Assembly: GCA_022560735.1 (NCBI GenBank) | Contig: JADFSO010000025.1 | Coordinates: 1 to 38,777 of the forward strand | Direction: 5' to 3' | Length of the DNA: 38,777 bases | Source of the DNA: Pseudomonadota bacterium | GTDB taxonomy: Bacteria; Pseudomonadota; Gammaproteobacteria; Steroidobacterales; MnTg04 | Program-made: the position numbers and the translations under genes | Shown here: positions 1 through 7,885 of the stretch, piece after piece | Layout: each line of letters starts with the position of its first letter | Numbering within the stretch: the first letter of the stretch is position 1 | Notes under the pieces: generated by a model | The model's input: only the letters and a program-made list of their open reading frames with translations | Databases searched by the model: none | What the model was told of the DNA's origin: nothing

Positions 1-2
1 CG

Positions 3-860
3 CCTGCGCAAAGCTTCAACAACGCCATCGATGCGGTCAGCTGTGCGGCCACAGTGGAAGGTGATCCGACCACCGGCAGGTCGATAGGTCCGTCATCGGA
101 CCTGCCGCCAGGCCATCCGTGTCTGACCACGCAGTATCAGAACTTCACCGGCGGCAACACGCTGCTGGATGCTGAACTGTCCGAGGGCTTTAACGTTGGC
201 ATAGTCTTCAACCCGATCGACGATCTGTCCATCAGCCTCGATTACTATTCGATCGATCTGAAGGACGAGATTTCGTCGTTGCCGATCCAGAGCCTTCTGG
301 ATTCGGAACTGGCTGTTGTGAATGCCGGCGGCATGGGCACTGCGCAGGTTAACCGTAGTGCCGGCGGCAATGTCCTCTCGATTCTGGCCAACAACCAGAA
401 CCTGGCGGGTACCAAGACCAACGGCCTGGATCTCGATCTGCGTTACAGCTTCTCGGCTGGCGGCGCGGGTGACTTCACGACCCAGCTGACCTGGAGCCAT
501 GTCAATAACTTCGTGTTTGACGCCGATGATGGCCAGGGCTTCCGGTCGACCACGTTCTCGCCGGATGATCGTATGCAGTGGAACCTGAACTGGTCGTTGT
601 CCGATTACTCGGCGACGCTGATTGGCAATTACGTCAACTCCACGCCAATCGGTGGCGGCGCCACGATGGATGACTGGACCACCTGGGATCTGCAGCTGAA
701 CTGGGCCACCCCGTGGAATGGCCGGCTGACCATCGGCGCGCGGAACCTGCTCGACAAGGATCCACCGCTGAACGACCAGCTTGGCAACCCGTTCTACAGC
801 AACCGGCTGCACGACATATTCGGTCGGGTACCGTATATTCGTTACACGCAGGATCTGTAA
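3..860 (+). CDS. TonB-dependent receptor, C-terminal part (5' end outside window)
   Basis: The reading frame is open from the left edge, so only the last 285 or so residues are visible. They consist of alternating short amphipathic strands of an outer-membrane beta-barrel. Typical receptor phrases are present, such as the NPIDDLSISLDYYSIDL strand pair, a KTNGLDLDLRYSF strand, a WNLNWSLSDYSATLIGNYV strand and a terminal RNLLDKDPP...GRVPYIRY segment. By family knowledge this is the barrel of a TonB-dependent importer for large or scarce substrates; the plug and TonB box are not in the window, so no substrate can be proposed. The last residue is Leu rather than the usual aromatic. A strong terminator follows about 40 bp after the stop, so the receptor is transcribed separately from the sulfotransferase genes downstream. 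Confidence 0.9.
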   Translation, partial: PAQSFNNAIDAVSCAATVEGDPTTGRSIGPSSDLPPGHPCLTTQYQNFTGGNTLLDAELSEGFNVGIVFNPIDDLSISLDYYSIDLKDEISSLPIQSLLDSELAVVNAGGMGTAQVNRSAGGNVLSILANNQNLAGTKTNGLDLDLRYSFSAGGAGDFTTQLTWSHVNNFVFDADDGQGFRSTTFSPDDRMQWNLNWSLSDYSATLIGNYVNSTPIGGGATMDDWTTWDLQLNWATPWNGRLTIGARNLLDKDPPLNDQLGNPFYSNRLHDIFGRVPYIRYTQDL

Positions 861-900
861 AAACGGAGACCACTTTTATCAGTGGTTGTCTGAAAAGCGA

Positions 901-930
901 AAATGGCCCGGGAAACCGGGCCATTTTTTT
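901..930 (+). terminator. Rho-independent terminator after the TonB-dependent receptor
   Basis: A perfect 11-bp stem (901-911 pairing with 916-926) closes a GAAA tetraloop and runs straight into a T tract ending at 930. A smaller 6-bp hairpin (869-874 with 881-886) sits just before it. The open frame of the next gene starts inside this terminator, which argues against a start codon upstream of 1002 for that gene. Confidence 0.93.
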
Positions 931-1001
931 GCTCCACAAACCCGTGTAAGCACCGGAGCAGTACAGGCATAATAGGCATCCACGACGGACCAGGCTCAAC
1001 G

Positions 1002-3950
1002 ATGCAAGAAACAGACGTACAGCAAGAAACCCCGGCCCTGGCCGATTTCCTGGCCAGCAAATTAAAGGATGGCATGCACCGTCAGACCGCACAGGATTAT
1101 GCCGGCGCCGAATCGTTATACCGACAGGTTCTGCAGGCCGAGCCGGATCAGCCGGACGCTTTGCATTTGCTTGGGCTGATCGCGCAGCAGGCAGGTCAAA
1201 GCGCGAGCGCCATCGACCTGATCCGCAGGGCAATAAAGGTCAATCGATACAATCCCGACTACTACCACAATCTCGGCGTCGTCTATGAATCCCTGAAGAA
1301 ATACGATGCCGCAATCCAGTGCAACCTGCGCGCCATACACCTCAAACCGGATTCCTTCGCTTCCCGTTTCAGTCTTGCCAATGATTACCGGCTGGCTGGC
1401 CGACTGGAGGAAGCCATCGGCGAATACCGCAATGTGCTGACCCTGGAGCCGGATTCGGCAGAAGTCTACTCCAACCTCGGGGCGGCGCTGGGTGCGCTGG
1501 GCAGATCGCAGGAAGCCGTGGACAGCCTGCAAAAGGCCCTGGAAATACAACCGGACCAGCCGGACATGCATTCCAACCTCGGTATGGCCCTGCACTCGCT
1601 GGGAAATCTTGAGGACTCCGAAAAAAATTACCGTCGTGCGCTCGAATTGAACCCGGACTTTCTGACCGCCTGGGGCAACCTGGCCGAAATCCTGCTGGAA
1701 CAAGGACGGCCAGAGGAAGCGCTGGCCGCGGCGCGCCAGGCCCTGCGGGTCGATAGCAGAAACCAGGTGGCCTTCGCCCTGATTGCCATCGCCTGCAACG
1801 AACTCGGCAAGACCGGGGAAAGAGATCGCTTGCTGGATTTCTCGATGGTCAGGGCGATCGATATCGAACCGCCACACATGACGCTGAAGACCGGTCGTGA
1901 TGGCGGCAAGGATCCCTTGCAGTTCTTCAATACCGAGTTAGCCAGGCACACGCTCAGTCATCCCAGCCTGATTTTCGAGCCGACGACAAAGTCAACCAAG
2001 AAAGGCCGGCAAAGCGGCGAATTGCTGGTAGAGCCAAAAGGTCCGGTCGCGCACCTGGAAAAACTGATTCGCGCGGCGGTGACAGAGTACATCGCGCAGA
2101 TTCCGGACGATACCGATCACCCGTTCCTGTCCCGCAAACCGGACCACTGGCGTTTGAGCGCATGGGTGACGATTCTCAATCGGGAGGGGCACCAGCTTCC
2201 GCACATACATCCCGCCGCATGGCTGAGTGGCGTTTATTACGTGCAAGTCCCGGAACAAAACAGCGACCGGGAACACGCCGGCTGGATCGAGTTTGGCAGT
2301 GCACCCGAGCACCTGCAAAAAGACCAGCCAATGCCGATCAAGTACCTGGAACCTGTCCCCGGGCGCATGTACCTGTTCCCATCGTATTTCTATCATCGCA
2401 CCGTGCCTTTTGCCGGCGACCGGCCACGCATCAGCATCGCTTTCGATGTCACCGCGATACCGGCGGGTGCGCTGCGACCGGCGATGTCGGACACGGAAAT
2501 GGAACAAGCGTTGCTACGGGCGCAGCAGTTGTTTGCAGACGGGAGAAGGGCGCAGGCAGACGAAGTGGCCAGCATGATCCTGGAGCGTAATCCGGATGCA
2601 AGCCTGGCGTTGCATATGCTGGCGCGAGTCGCGCATGCGGATGGCCGCATGGCCGATGCCGCGGATTATCTCTACCGCGCACTTTCGCTGGCGCCGGATA
2701 ATGCGCAATATCATGCCGAGTTATCCGAAGTCCTGCACTCGATGCAATGGCCGGAAGAGAGCGCGGCAGAACTGAACAAGGCAATCGATCTCGGGCTGGA
2801 TAATGAGCAGATCTATACGCAACTCGGAGCCGCGCTGTCGGATATGGGTGATTTCGAGAAAGCTCGGGAGGCGTACCTGCGCGCGGTTGATAATCCGGCG
2901 ACGCTGGGCTCAGCGTATTATGGTATTTCGCTGACTTCCGATTTTGAGAAGCAAGAGGGGTTGATCGAAAAAATGCAAACGGCGCTGAAGCGCACCGATC
3001 TTCCGGATCATGAATTGGGGAATCTGCATTTTGCCCTGGGGCGCGCCGGCAATAACAACAAAAACTATGACCAGGCCTTCGAACATTTTGCCAAGGGCAA
3101 CTTGAAGCGCCGCCAGGGCATGCCGTTTACGCTGGAGGCTGAGCGCAACAACACCCGGAGAATCATCAGGACTTTTAACCCGGAGTTGTTTAAAAAATTC
3201 GCAGGGTGCGGTAATCCATCCGAAAAACCGGTCTTTATTATCGGGATGCCGCGTTCCGGGACGACCCTGGTCGAGCAGATAATTGCCAGCCACCCACAGG
3301 TACACGGCGCCGGTGAACTGAATGACCTTTGGCGCACGATCGAACAAGTCACGAGCTTTTTGCCACCTGGCTCGCAATTGCCCGAAGACATCGGCCAGGT
3401 CAATCCGGAAGCGTGGGAATTCATCGGTAATCAGTACGTCAATATAATTAGCCAGCGATCGTGGGACGCATTACGGATAACCGACAAGCTGCCATTCAAC
3501 TATACGTTGGCAGGAATCATCCAGCTGATCCTGCCAAAAGCGAGAATTATTCACTGCCGGCGCAACCCGCTCGACACGTGCGTGTCCTGTTTCATGACAT
3601 CGTTTGGCAGCGACCGGGGCTTTACCCGGGATCTGCATGAACTCGGCGGCACCTATCGAACCTATCAGGATCTGATGGCACACTGGCACGAAGTCATGCC
3701 AGGGCGAATACTGGATGTCGTTTACGAGGATCTGGTCGAGAATACCGAGCAGCAGGCGAGAATTCTGATCGCGCACCTCGGGCTGGCCTGGGACGATGCC
3801 TGCCTTGAGTTTTACAAGAACAAACGCCGCGTCAGCACTTCGAGCCTGGTACAGGTCCGGCAACCCGTGTACAAGACGTCGGTGGATCGGTGGCGCCATT
3901 ACGAGAAACATCTTGCTCCGCTGATCAGTGCGATCGAAGAGGATTATTGA
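1002..3950 (+). CDS. TPR / 2OG-Fe(II) oxygenase / TPR / sulfotransferase fusion protein
   Basis: This 982-residue protein has four parts. Residues about 25-285 are TPR repeats. Residues about 320-485 match the putative 2OG-Fe(II) oxygenase family (PF13759 type), with a metal-binding H401-x-H403 pair (GHQLPHIHPAAWLSG), a distal H465 and the 2-oxoglutarate-binding R476. Residues about 500-700 are a second TPR block. Residues about 742-982 are a PAPS-dependent sulfotransferase with the 5'-phosphosulfate loop FIIGMPRSGTT, a 3'-phosphate motif IIHCRRNPLDTCVSC and the C-terminal QVRQPVYKTSVDRW signature. The frame stays open back to 903, but that stretch lies in the terminator, so ATG 1002 is preferred although its Shine-Dalgarno is weak. 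There is no signal peptide, so it is probably cytoplasmic. The substrate is unknown; hydroxylation and sulfation of one acceptor is an inference from the fusion. Confidence 0.9.
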   Translation: MQETDVQQETPALADFLASKLKDGMHRQTAQDYAGAESLYRQVLQAEPDQPDALHLLGLIAQQAGQSASAIDLIRRAIKVNRYNPDYYHNLGVVYESLKKYDAAIQCNLRAIHLKPDSFASRFSLANDYRLAGRLEEAIGEYRNVLTLEPDSAEVYSNLGAALGALGRSQEAVDSLQKALEIQPDQPDMHSNLGMALHSLGNLEDSEKNYRRALELNPDFLTAWGNLAEILLEQGRPEEALAAARQALRVDSRNQVAFALIAIACNELGKTGERDRLLDFSMVRAIDIEPPHMTLKTGRDGGKDPLQFFNTELARHTLSHPSLIFEPTTKSTKKGRQSGELLVEPKGPVAHLEKLIRAAVTEYIAQIPDDTDHPFLSRKPDHWRLSAWVTILNREGHQLPHIHPAAWLSGVYYVQVPEQNSDREHAGWIEFGSAPEHLQKDQPMPIKYLEPVPGRMYLFPSYFYHRTVPFAGDRPRISIAFDVTAIPAGALRPAMSDTEMEQALLRAQQLFADGRRAQADEVASMILERNPDASLALHMLARVAHADGRMADAADYLYRALSLAPDNAQYHAELSEVLHSMQWPEESAAELNKAIDLGLDNEQIYTQLGAALSDMGDFEKAREAYLRAVDNPATLGSAYYGISLTSDFEKQEGLIEKMQTALKRTDLPDHELGNLHFALGRAGNNNKNYDQAFEHFAKGNLKRRQGMPFTLEAERNNTRRIIRTFNPELFKKFAGCGNPSEKPVFIIGMPRSGTTLVEQIIASHPQVHGAGELNDLWRTIEQVTSFLPPGSQLPEDIGQVNPEAWEFIGNQYVNIISQRSWDALRITDKLPFNYTLAGIIQLILPKARIIHCRRNPLDTCVSCFMTSFGSDRGFTRDLHELGGTYRTYQDLMAHWHEVMPGRILDVVYEDLVENTEQQARILIAHLGLAWDDACLEFYKNKRRVSTSSLVQVRQPVYKTSVDRWRHYEKHLAPLISAIEEDY

Positions 3951-4017
3951 CGCGGATCATCTCGTGATCGGTTGCGATTCCTGACTATCCGGCCACGATA
4001 TTTCACAGGGCGATACC

Positions 4018-4665
4018 ATGAAAATCGGCTACCTTTTCTCAGTCCCGCTGGTTGAATTCAGAATGGACAACCACGAGGGACTGTGCGAGCAACTAACAAC
4101 CTTGTTCCTGCAGAAAGCGGAACAAGACGACGGAGTCCGCAATGAAATCAGGCGCGACACCCAGCATGGCGAGCTGTTCGAAAGCAAATTCGATTTATTC
4201 CATTGGCAGGATGAGCCGGTAAAGGAACTCGCGAAATTTTGCCATCGCGCGCTGGCCAGCACTATTTTCGAACTGTCGGATTATTCGGAGGATGAGTTTT
4301 CGAAACTGGTTTTCGATTACCACGCCTGGTTCCACGTTACGAAGAACGGTGGCTTCCAGGCCTTGCACCATCACCAGAACGCAAGCTGGTCGGGAATCTT
4401 CTGCGTAGACCCCGGTGATTCGCCGCAGGAGTTCCCGTACAGCGGCGCGGTGCGTTTTTATGATGCGCGGGGCTTCGCGGACCAGTACCGCGATGCCGGG
4501 AACAATCGCCTGAAATTGCCAGCCAAATTTGGCGGATACCAGATCGATCACGAAGCTGGCCGCCTGCTGATTTTTCCCTCTTACGTCGATCACGAAATCT
4601 TCCCCTATATGGGGCAGCGCGAACGCATCGTCGTGGCCTTTAACTGCATGGTAAGGGATGGGTAG
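4018..4665 (+). CDS. Putative 2OG-Fe(II) oxygenase, stand-alone
   Basis: This 215-residue protein is a single-domain relative of the oxygenase segment in the fusion protein upstream. The aligned landmarks are LHHHQNASWSG (H117 and H119 as metal ligands), FPSYVDHEIFP (distal H192) and RERIVVAFN (R203 for the 2-oxoglutarate carboxylate). The length fits the PF13759-type family. It starts at ATG 4018, 67 bp after the fusion gene, behind a modest AGGGCG ribosome site. Its last 8 bp overlap the start of the TPR-sulfotransferase gene, implying translational coupling. Family knowledge predicts Fe(II)- and 2-oxoglutarate-dependent oxidation, usually hydroxylation; the substrate cannot be read from the sequence. 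No signal peptide is present. Confidence 0.85.
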   Translation: MKIGYLFSVPLVEFRMDNHEGLCEQLTTLFLQKAEQDDGVRNEIRRDTQHGELFESKFDLFHWQDEPVKELAKFCHRALASTIFELSDYSEDEFSKLVFDYHAWFHVTKNGGFQALHHHQNASWSGIFCVDPGDSPQEFPYSGAVRFYDARGFADQYRDAGNNRLKLPAKFGGYQIDHEAGRLLIFPSYVDHEIFPYMGQRERIVVAFNCMVRDG

Positions 4666-6127
4666 CCCGCACAACCCTTTTACCGGCGAGCTGCTGGAAA
4701 TCCGCCGCTTTCTCCACCAGGGGCGGGAACCGGCGGCGACAGACGCCGCCATGCCCATACTCGAAAGCGATAACCCGGAGGCGATTTTTTCCGCCGCCCG
4801 CCTGTTTTCCGACGCCGGGGCGGCGGATCAATCTGCGATCGCGCTCGAACGCTGTACCGAGCTGGATCCGCGAAACCCGATTTATCGGCTGGTCCTCGCG
4901 CGCACCTACGAGCAACTCGGCCTGGTCAAAAAGGGCGCCCGGGAATACCGTGCAGTCCTTGAGCTTGACCGCGATAATGCGGCAGCCATGCATGGCCTGG
5001 CTGCGAACCTTGCCAGTCATGGCGATAGCGAGGAAGCCGAAGATTTGCTGTTGCAAGCGGTGGTTAAAGCGCCGCAGCTGACTACGGCCCATTACCTGTT
5101 GTCGACGATCAGACGCTACCAGGACCACGACGACCCGCATTTACGACAGCTACGCTCGCTGCTGAAAAATCCGGCGCCGCAGTCGGCCAGCGATTACAGC
5201 CGCCTGTGTTTCGCGTTTGGCCGCGCCCTGGACCAGCTCGGTGATTTTGCACAGGCTTTCCGCTGGATTCAGACCGCCAATGAAGCACGCAGAAAATCAT
5301 CGAAATTCGATCTCGCCGACGAGCGGTCCCTGGTTGCAGACCGAATCGCCTATTACCCGGCAAAGCTGCAAGAGCAAAAGCGACGATCCGCGTATGCAGC
5401 CTCCTGGCCGGTACTGATCGTCGGCATGCCGCGGTCCGGATCCACGCTGGTCGAACAGATCCTGGCCAGCCATCCCGATGTTTATGGCGCGGGCGAGATT
5501 ATGGATCTGCAACACTGCCTGTCGCTGGCGGCAAATCGGCATCTCGAACAGGGGGAAACCCTGCCATCGGCAGCCGCAAAAATGCCGGCACACGGCTGGC
5601 GAGCAGCGGGTGAATCGTATGCCCACCACTTGCGCCAACGACATGCAAGCGCCAGCCGTATCGTGGACAAGCAGCTATTCAATTACCTCGAACTCGGCGC
5701 CGCAGGCCTGATGCTCAAAAAAATCAGGATCATTCATTGTGTCCGCGATCCGATGGATACCCTGTGGTCATGTTATTTCAATAGTTTCAGGAATGACCGT
5801 GGCTTTAGCAACGATTTCGATGACCTGGGCAACGCATGGCTGCTGTATCGGCAACTGATGCAACATTGGCGGGAACAGATACCTGGTATTCATGAAGTCA
5901 ACTACGAGAGCCTGGTCGCGGATGTCGCGGGCGAGGCCAGGAAGCTGGTGGATTTTCTCGAGTTGGACTGGGACGACGCCTGTCTATCGTTCCGCGACAA
6001 TCCCAGGCAAGTGACTACCGCAAGCCAGATCCAGGTCCGCCAGGATATTTATCGCAGTTCGGTAGGGCGCTGGCGCAACTACGAGCGTCAATTGCAACCG
6101 CTGCGGGAAATTATCGGGGCGGGTTAA
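4658..6127 (+). CDS. TPR-containing sulfotransferase
   Basis: This 489-residue protein has an N-terminal TPR array (about residues 40-210) and a C-terminal sulfotransferase domain of the Sulfotransfer_3 type. The phosphosulfate loop is LIVGMPRSGSTLVEQILASH at about 253, followed by GAGE. The 3'-phosphate motif is IIHCVRDPMDTLWSC and the C-terminal signature is QVRQDIYRSSVGRWRNY. ATG 4658 overlaps the oxygenase stop by 8 bp and has an AAGG ribosome site, so the two proteins are probably made together. The gene ends in TAA directly against the stop codon of the convergent sulfotransferase gene, with no space for a terminator. It probably acts in the cytoplasm, transferring sulfate from PAPS; the TPRs would bind the acceptor (inference). 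Confidence 0.9.
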   Translation: MGSPHNPFTGELLEIRRFLHQGREPAATDAAMPILESDNPEAIFSAARLFSDAGAADQSAIALERCTELDPRNPIYRLVLARTYEQLGLVKKGAREYRAVLELDRDNAAAMHGLAANLASHGDSEEAEDLLLQAVVKAPQLTTAHYLLSTIRRYQDHDDPHLRQLRSLLKNPAPQSASDYSRLCFAFGRALDQLGDFAQAFRWIQTANEARRKSSKFDLADERSLVADRIAYYPAKLQEQKRRSAYAASWPVLIVGMPRSGSTLVEQILASHPDVYGAGEIMDLQHCLSLAANRHLEQGETLPSAAAKMPAHGWRAAGESYAHHLRQRHASASRIVDKQLFNYLELGAAGLMLKKIRIIHCVRDPMDTLWSCYFNSFRNDRGFSNDFDDLGNAWLLYRQLMQHWREQIPGIHEVNYESLVADVAGEARKLVDFLELDWDDACLSFRDNPRQVTTASQIQVRQDIYRSSVGRWRNYERQLQPLREIIGAG

Positions 6128-7798
6128 TTATTCCTGACCGGCGAACAACTCGAGTAACTCGCCCAGGTGGTTTTCATAGCGCCGCCAGCGATCCACGGAG
6201 CTTTGGTAAACAGGCTGCCTGACCTGCCAGCGACTCAAGGTCGATACCGGCCGTCGATTATTCGTGAAATCCAGGCAAGCAGGGTCCCATTCCAGGTCCA
6301 GCCACTCGACCATTTTGCGCACCTTGCCTTCCAGGTCCGTGGTCAGTTCTTCGTAGTCGATGGTCAGAAACAGGTCGCTTCCCAGGCTCCCCCAGTGATC
6401 CATAAGGCTTTGATAACACTGATAATAACCGCCGATATCCTCAAGCCGGTTGGCATAGAGATTGGCCGTCGCAAAATCCTGGAAATAGATCGACAAACAA
6501 GTATCAACTGCATTCCTGCGAATGTGGATGATTTTCGCATTTGGAAACAGGAGTCGAATAAACCCGATGTGCAGGAAATTGGCCGGGTATTTGTCGGTGA
6601 TATGCCGGATATTGCCGCCACGTTCCGTCAGGCGCTTCAGGTAATCCTCGGCAGCGGCCTCCAGCGCCGGTGCGTCAAGCGTGGGCACCAGATCGGGGTA
6701 CACACCGACCCGTGTTCGGCTGGCCTGTTCGATGAAACGCAGTTCACCGGCGCCATTCACCCTGGGATGACTGGCCAGAATTTGCTCAACCAGTGAAGTA
6801 CCCGATCTGGGCATGCCAACGATGAACACGGGTTGCTTCGATTGACTGCCGCGCGGTTCGAAATCGTCAAAAAATTCCTGGTCAAAGGTCGAAATAATCC
6901 TGCCGACCAGGTCCCGGTGGCCCTCGATGTCGAATGTGCCCTTGCGATCCCGTTTCAGCCTGTTCGCCGTGCTGATATGTTCGAAAGCCTGATCATGCTC
7001 TCCGCAGTCATCGAGCGTCTTGCCGAGCGCATAGTGCAATTTTTCGCGGCTGAGATCATCGCGCGCCGGCTCGGCCAGTAACTCTGTCATCAGTTTGATT
7101 TCCGGGTCATCCACCGATTCAAACCGGCGCACCGCAGCGAGTTGCTGATAGACCTCGACCAGGTCCGGGTCCCTGCGCACCGCCCGCCGGAACCACTGGC
7201 TGGCTTGTTCAAATTCGCCAAATGCCGTGACCACCATGCCCAGACCGTACATCGCAGGCGCATGTTCCGGGTTCAACTCCAGCGCTTTCTCGTAGTTTTC
7301 CCTTGCCGCCGCCTCCTGGCCGTTTTGCGCCAGGACAGAACCAAGGTGCGTATGGGTTTCTTCGTTGTTGGAGTCGCCCAACTGGATGGCTCGATGAAAA
7401 GCATCGATCGCTTCGCTCCATCTGCCGGACATCTCCAGCACATAACCCAGATCGAACCAATTGTCGCCATTCATCGGCTTTAGCTGGGTCAGGTGTTTCA
7501 GATAACCGATCGCCGCCTTCAGGTCACCCTGGTCGGTGGCCAGCCTGGCCAACTCATAGGTCACCGGCGGGGCCGATGGCGCTATCGCCTGCGCCGCGTT
7601 CAGGTAACGGGTCGCCTCGGCGTACTTATGCAACAGACGCTGGACACGACCCATCAGGCAAAGACACGGCAACTGGCTGGGGTTGATTTCCAGCAGGGTC
7701 TTCAGAATCTGTTCCGCCTCGCCGAGACGACCGGCCTGTTCGTGCTGGACCGCATCCAGAAACCGGGCGCGGGCCTGCTCAGGCGATAATTGCTCCAT
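6128..7798 (-). CDS. TPR-containing sulfotransferase
   Basis: This 556-residue protein has about six TPR units in the first 240 residues, then the linker type shared by its paralogues (LHYALGKTLDDCGEHDQAFE), then a sulfotransferase domain. That domain carries the loop FIVGMPRSGTSLVEQILASH, a GAGEL turn, the 3'-phosphate motif IIHIRRNAVDTCLSIYF and the C-terminal QVRQPVYQSSVDRWRRY. The frame is open to ATG 7822, but ATG 7798 (protein begins MEQLSPEQARAR) has a GGAGG ribosome site 5 nt upstream and is preferred. It is the last gene of the four-gene minus-strand sulfotransferase run, separated from the preceding one by 87 bp that contain a possible promoter of its own. Confidence 0.9.
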   Translation of the reverse strand: MEQLSPEQARARFLDAVQHEQAGRLGEAEQILKTLLEINPSQLPCLCLMGRVQRLLHKYAEATRYLNAAQAIAPSAPPVTYELARLATDQGDLKAAIGYLKHLTQLKPMNGDNWFDLGYVLEMSGRWSEAIDAFHRAIQLGDSNNEETHTHLGSVLAQNGQEAAARENYEKALELNPEHAPAMYGLGMVVTAFGEFEQASQWFRRAVRRDPDLVEVYQQLAAVRRFESVDDPEIKLMTELLAEPARDDLSREKLHYALGKTLDDCGEHDQAFEHISTANRLKRDRKGTFDIEGHRDLVGRIISTFDQEFFDDFEPRGSQSKQPVFIVGMPRSGTSLVEQILASHPRVNGAGELRFIEQASRTRVGVYPDLVPTLDAPALEAAAEDYLKRLTERGGNIRHITDKYPANFLHIGFIRLLFPNAKIIHIRRNAVDTCLSIYFQDFATANLYANRLEDIGGYYQCYQSLMDHWGSLGSDLFLTIDYEELTTDLEGKVRKMVEWLDLEWDPACLDFTNNRRPVSTLSRWQVRQPVYQSSVDRWRRYENHLGELLELFAGQE

Positions 7799-7831
7799 CA
7801 AAACCTCCGGGTTGGCCCGCATGTTGCGGAC

Positions 7832-7868
7832 AGGATGGCCATCCTACCCATACCATCGACGAGGTCAA
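7832..7868 (-). promoter_or_regulatory. Candidate sigma70 promoter overlapped by a 14-bp palindrome
   Basis: Reading the minus strand, TTGACC (7868-7863) is followed after 16 nt by TAGGAT (7846-7841), about 40 bp before the ATG at 7798. The perfect palindrome AGGATGGCCATCCT (7832-7845) covers most of the -10 element, a layout expected of a repressor operator. It would let the last sulfotransferase gene be transcribed independently of the three genes before it. The boxes are imperfect and nothing else supports them. Confidence 0.35.
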
Positions 7869-7885
7869 CCCAGGGAAGCCTTGAT

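Noticed and set aside
903..1001. N-terminal extension of the fusion protein frame to an ATG at 903
   Set aside because: The extension lies in the receptor terminator hairpin and its downstream spacer, shows no TPR similarity, and ATG 1002 begins the plausible protein.
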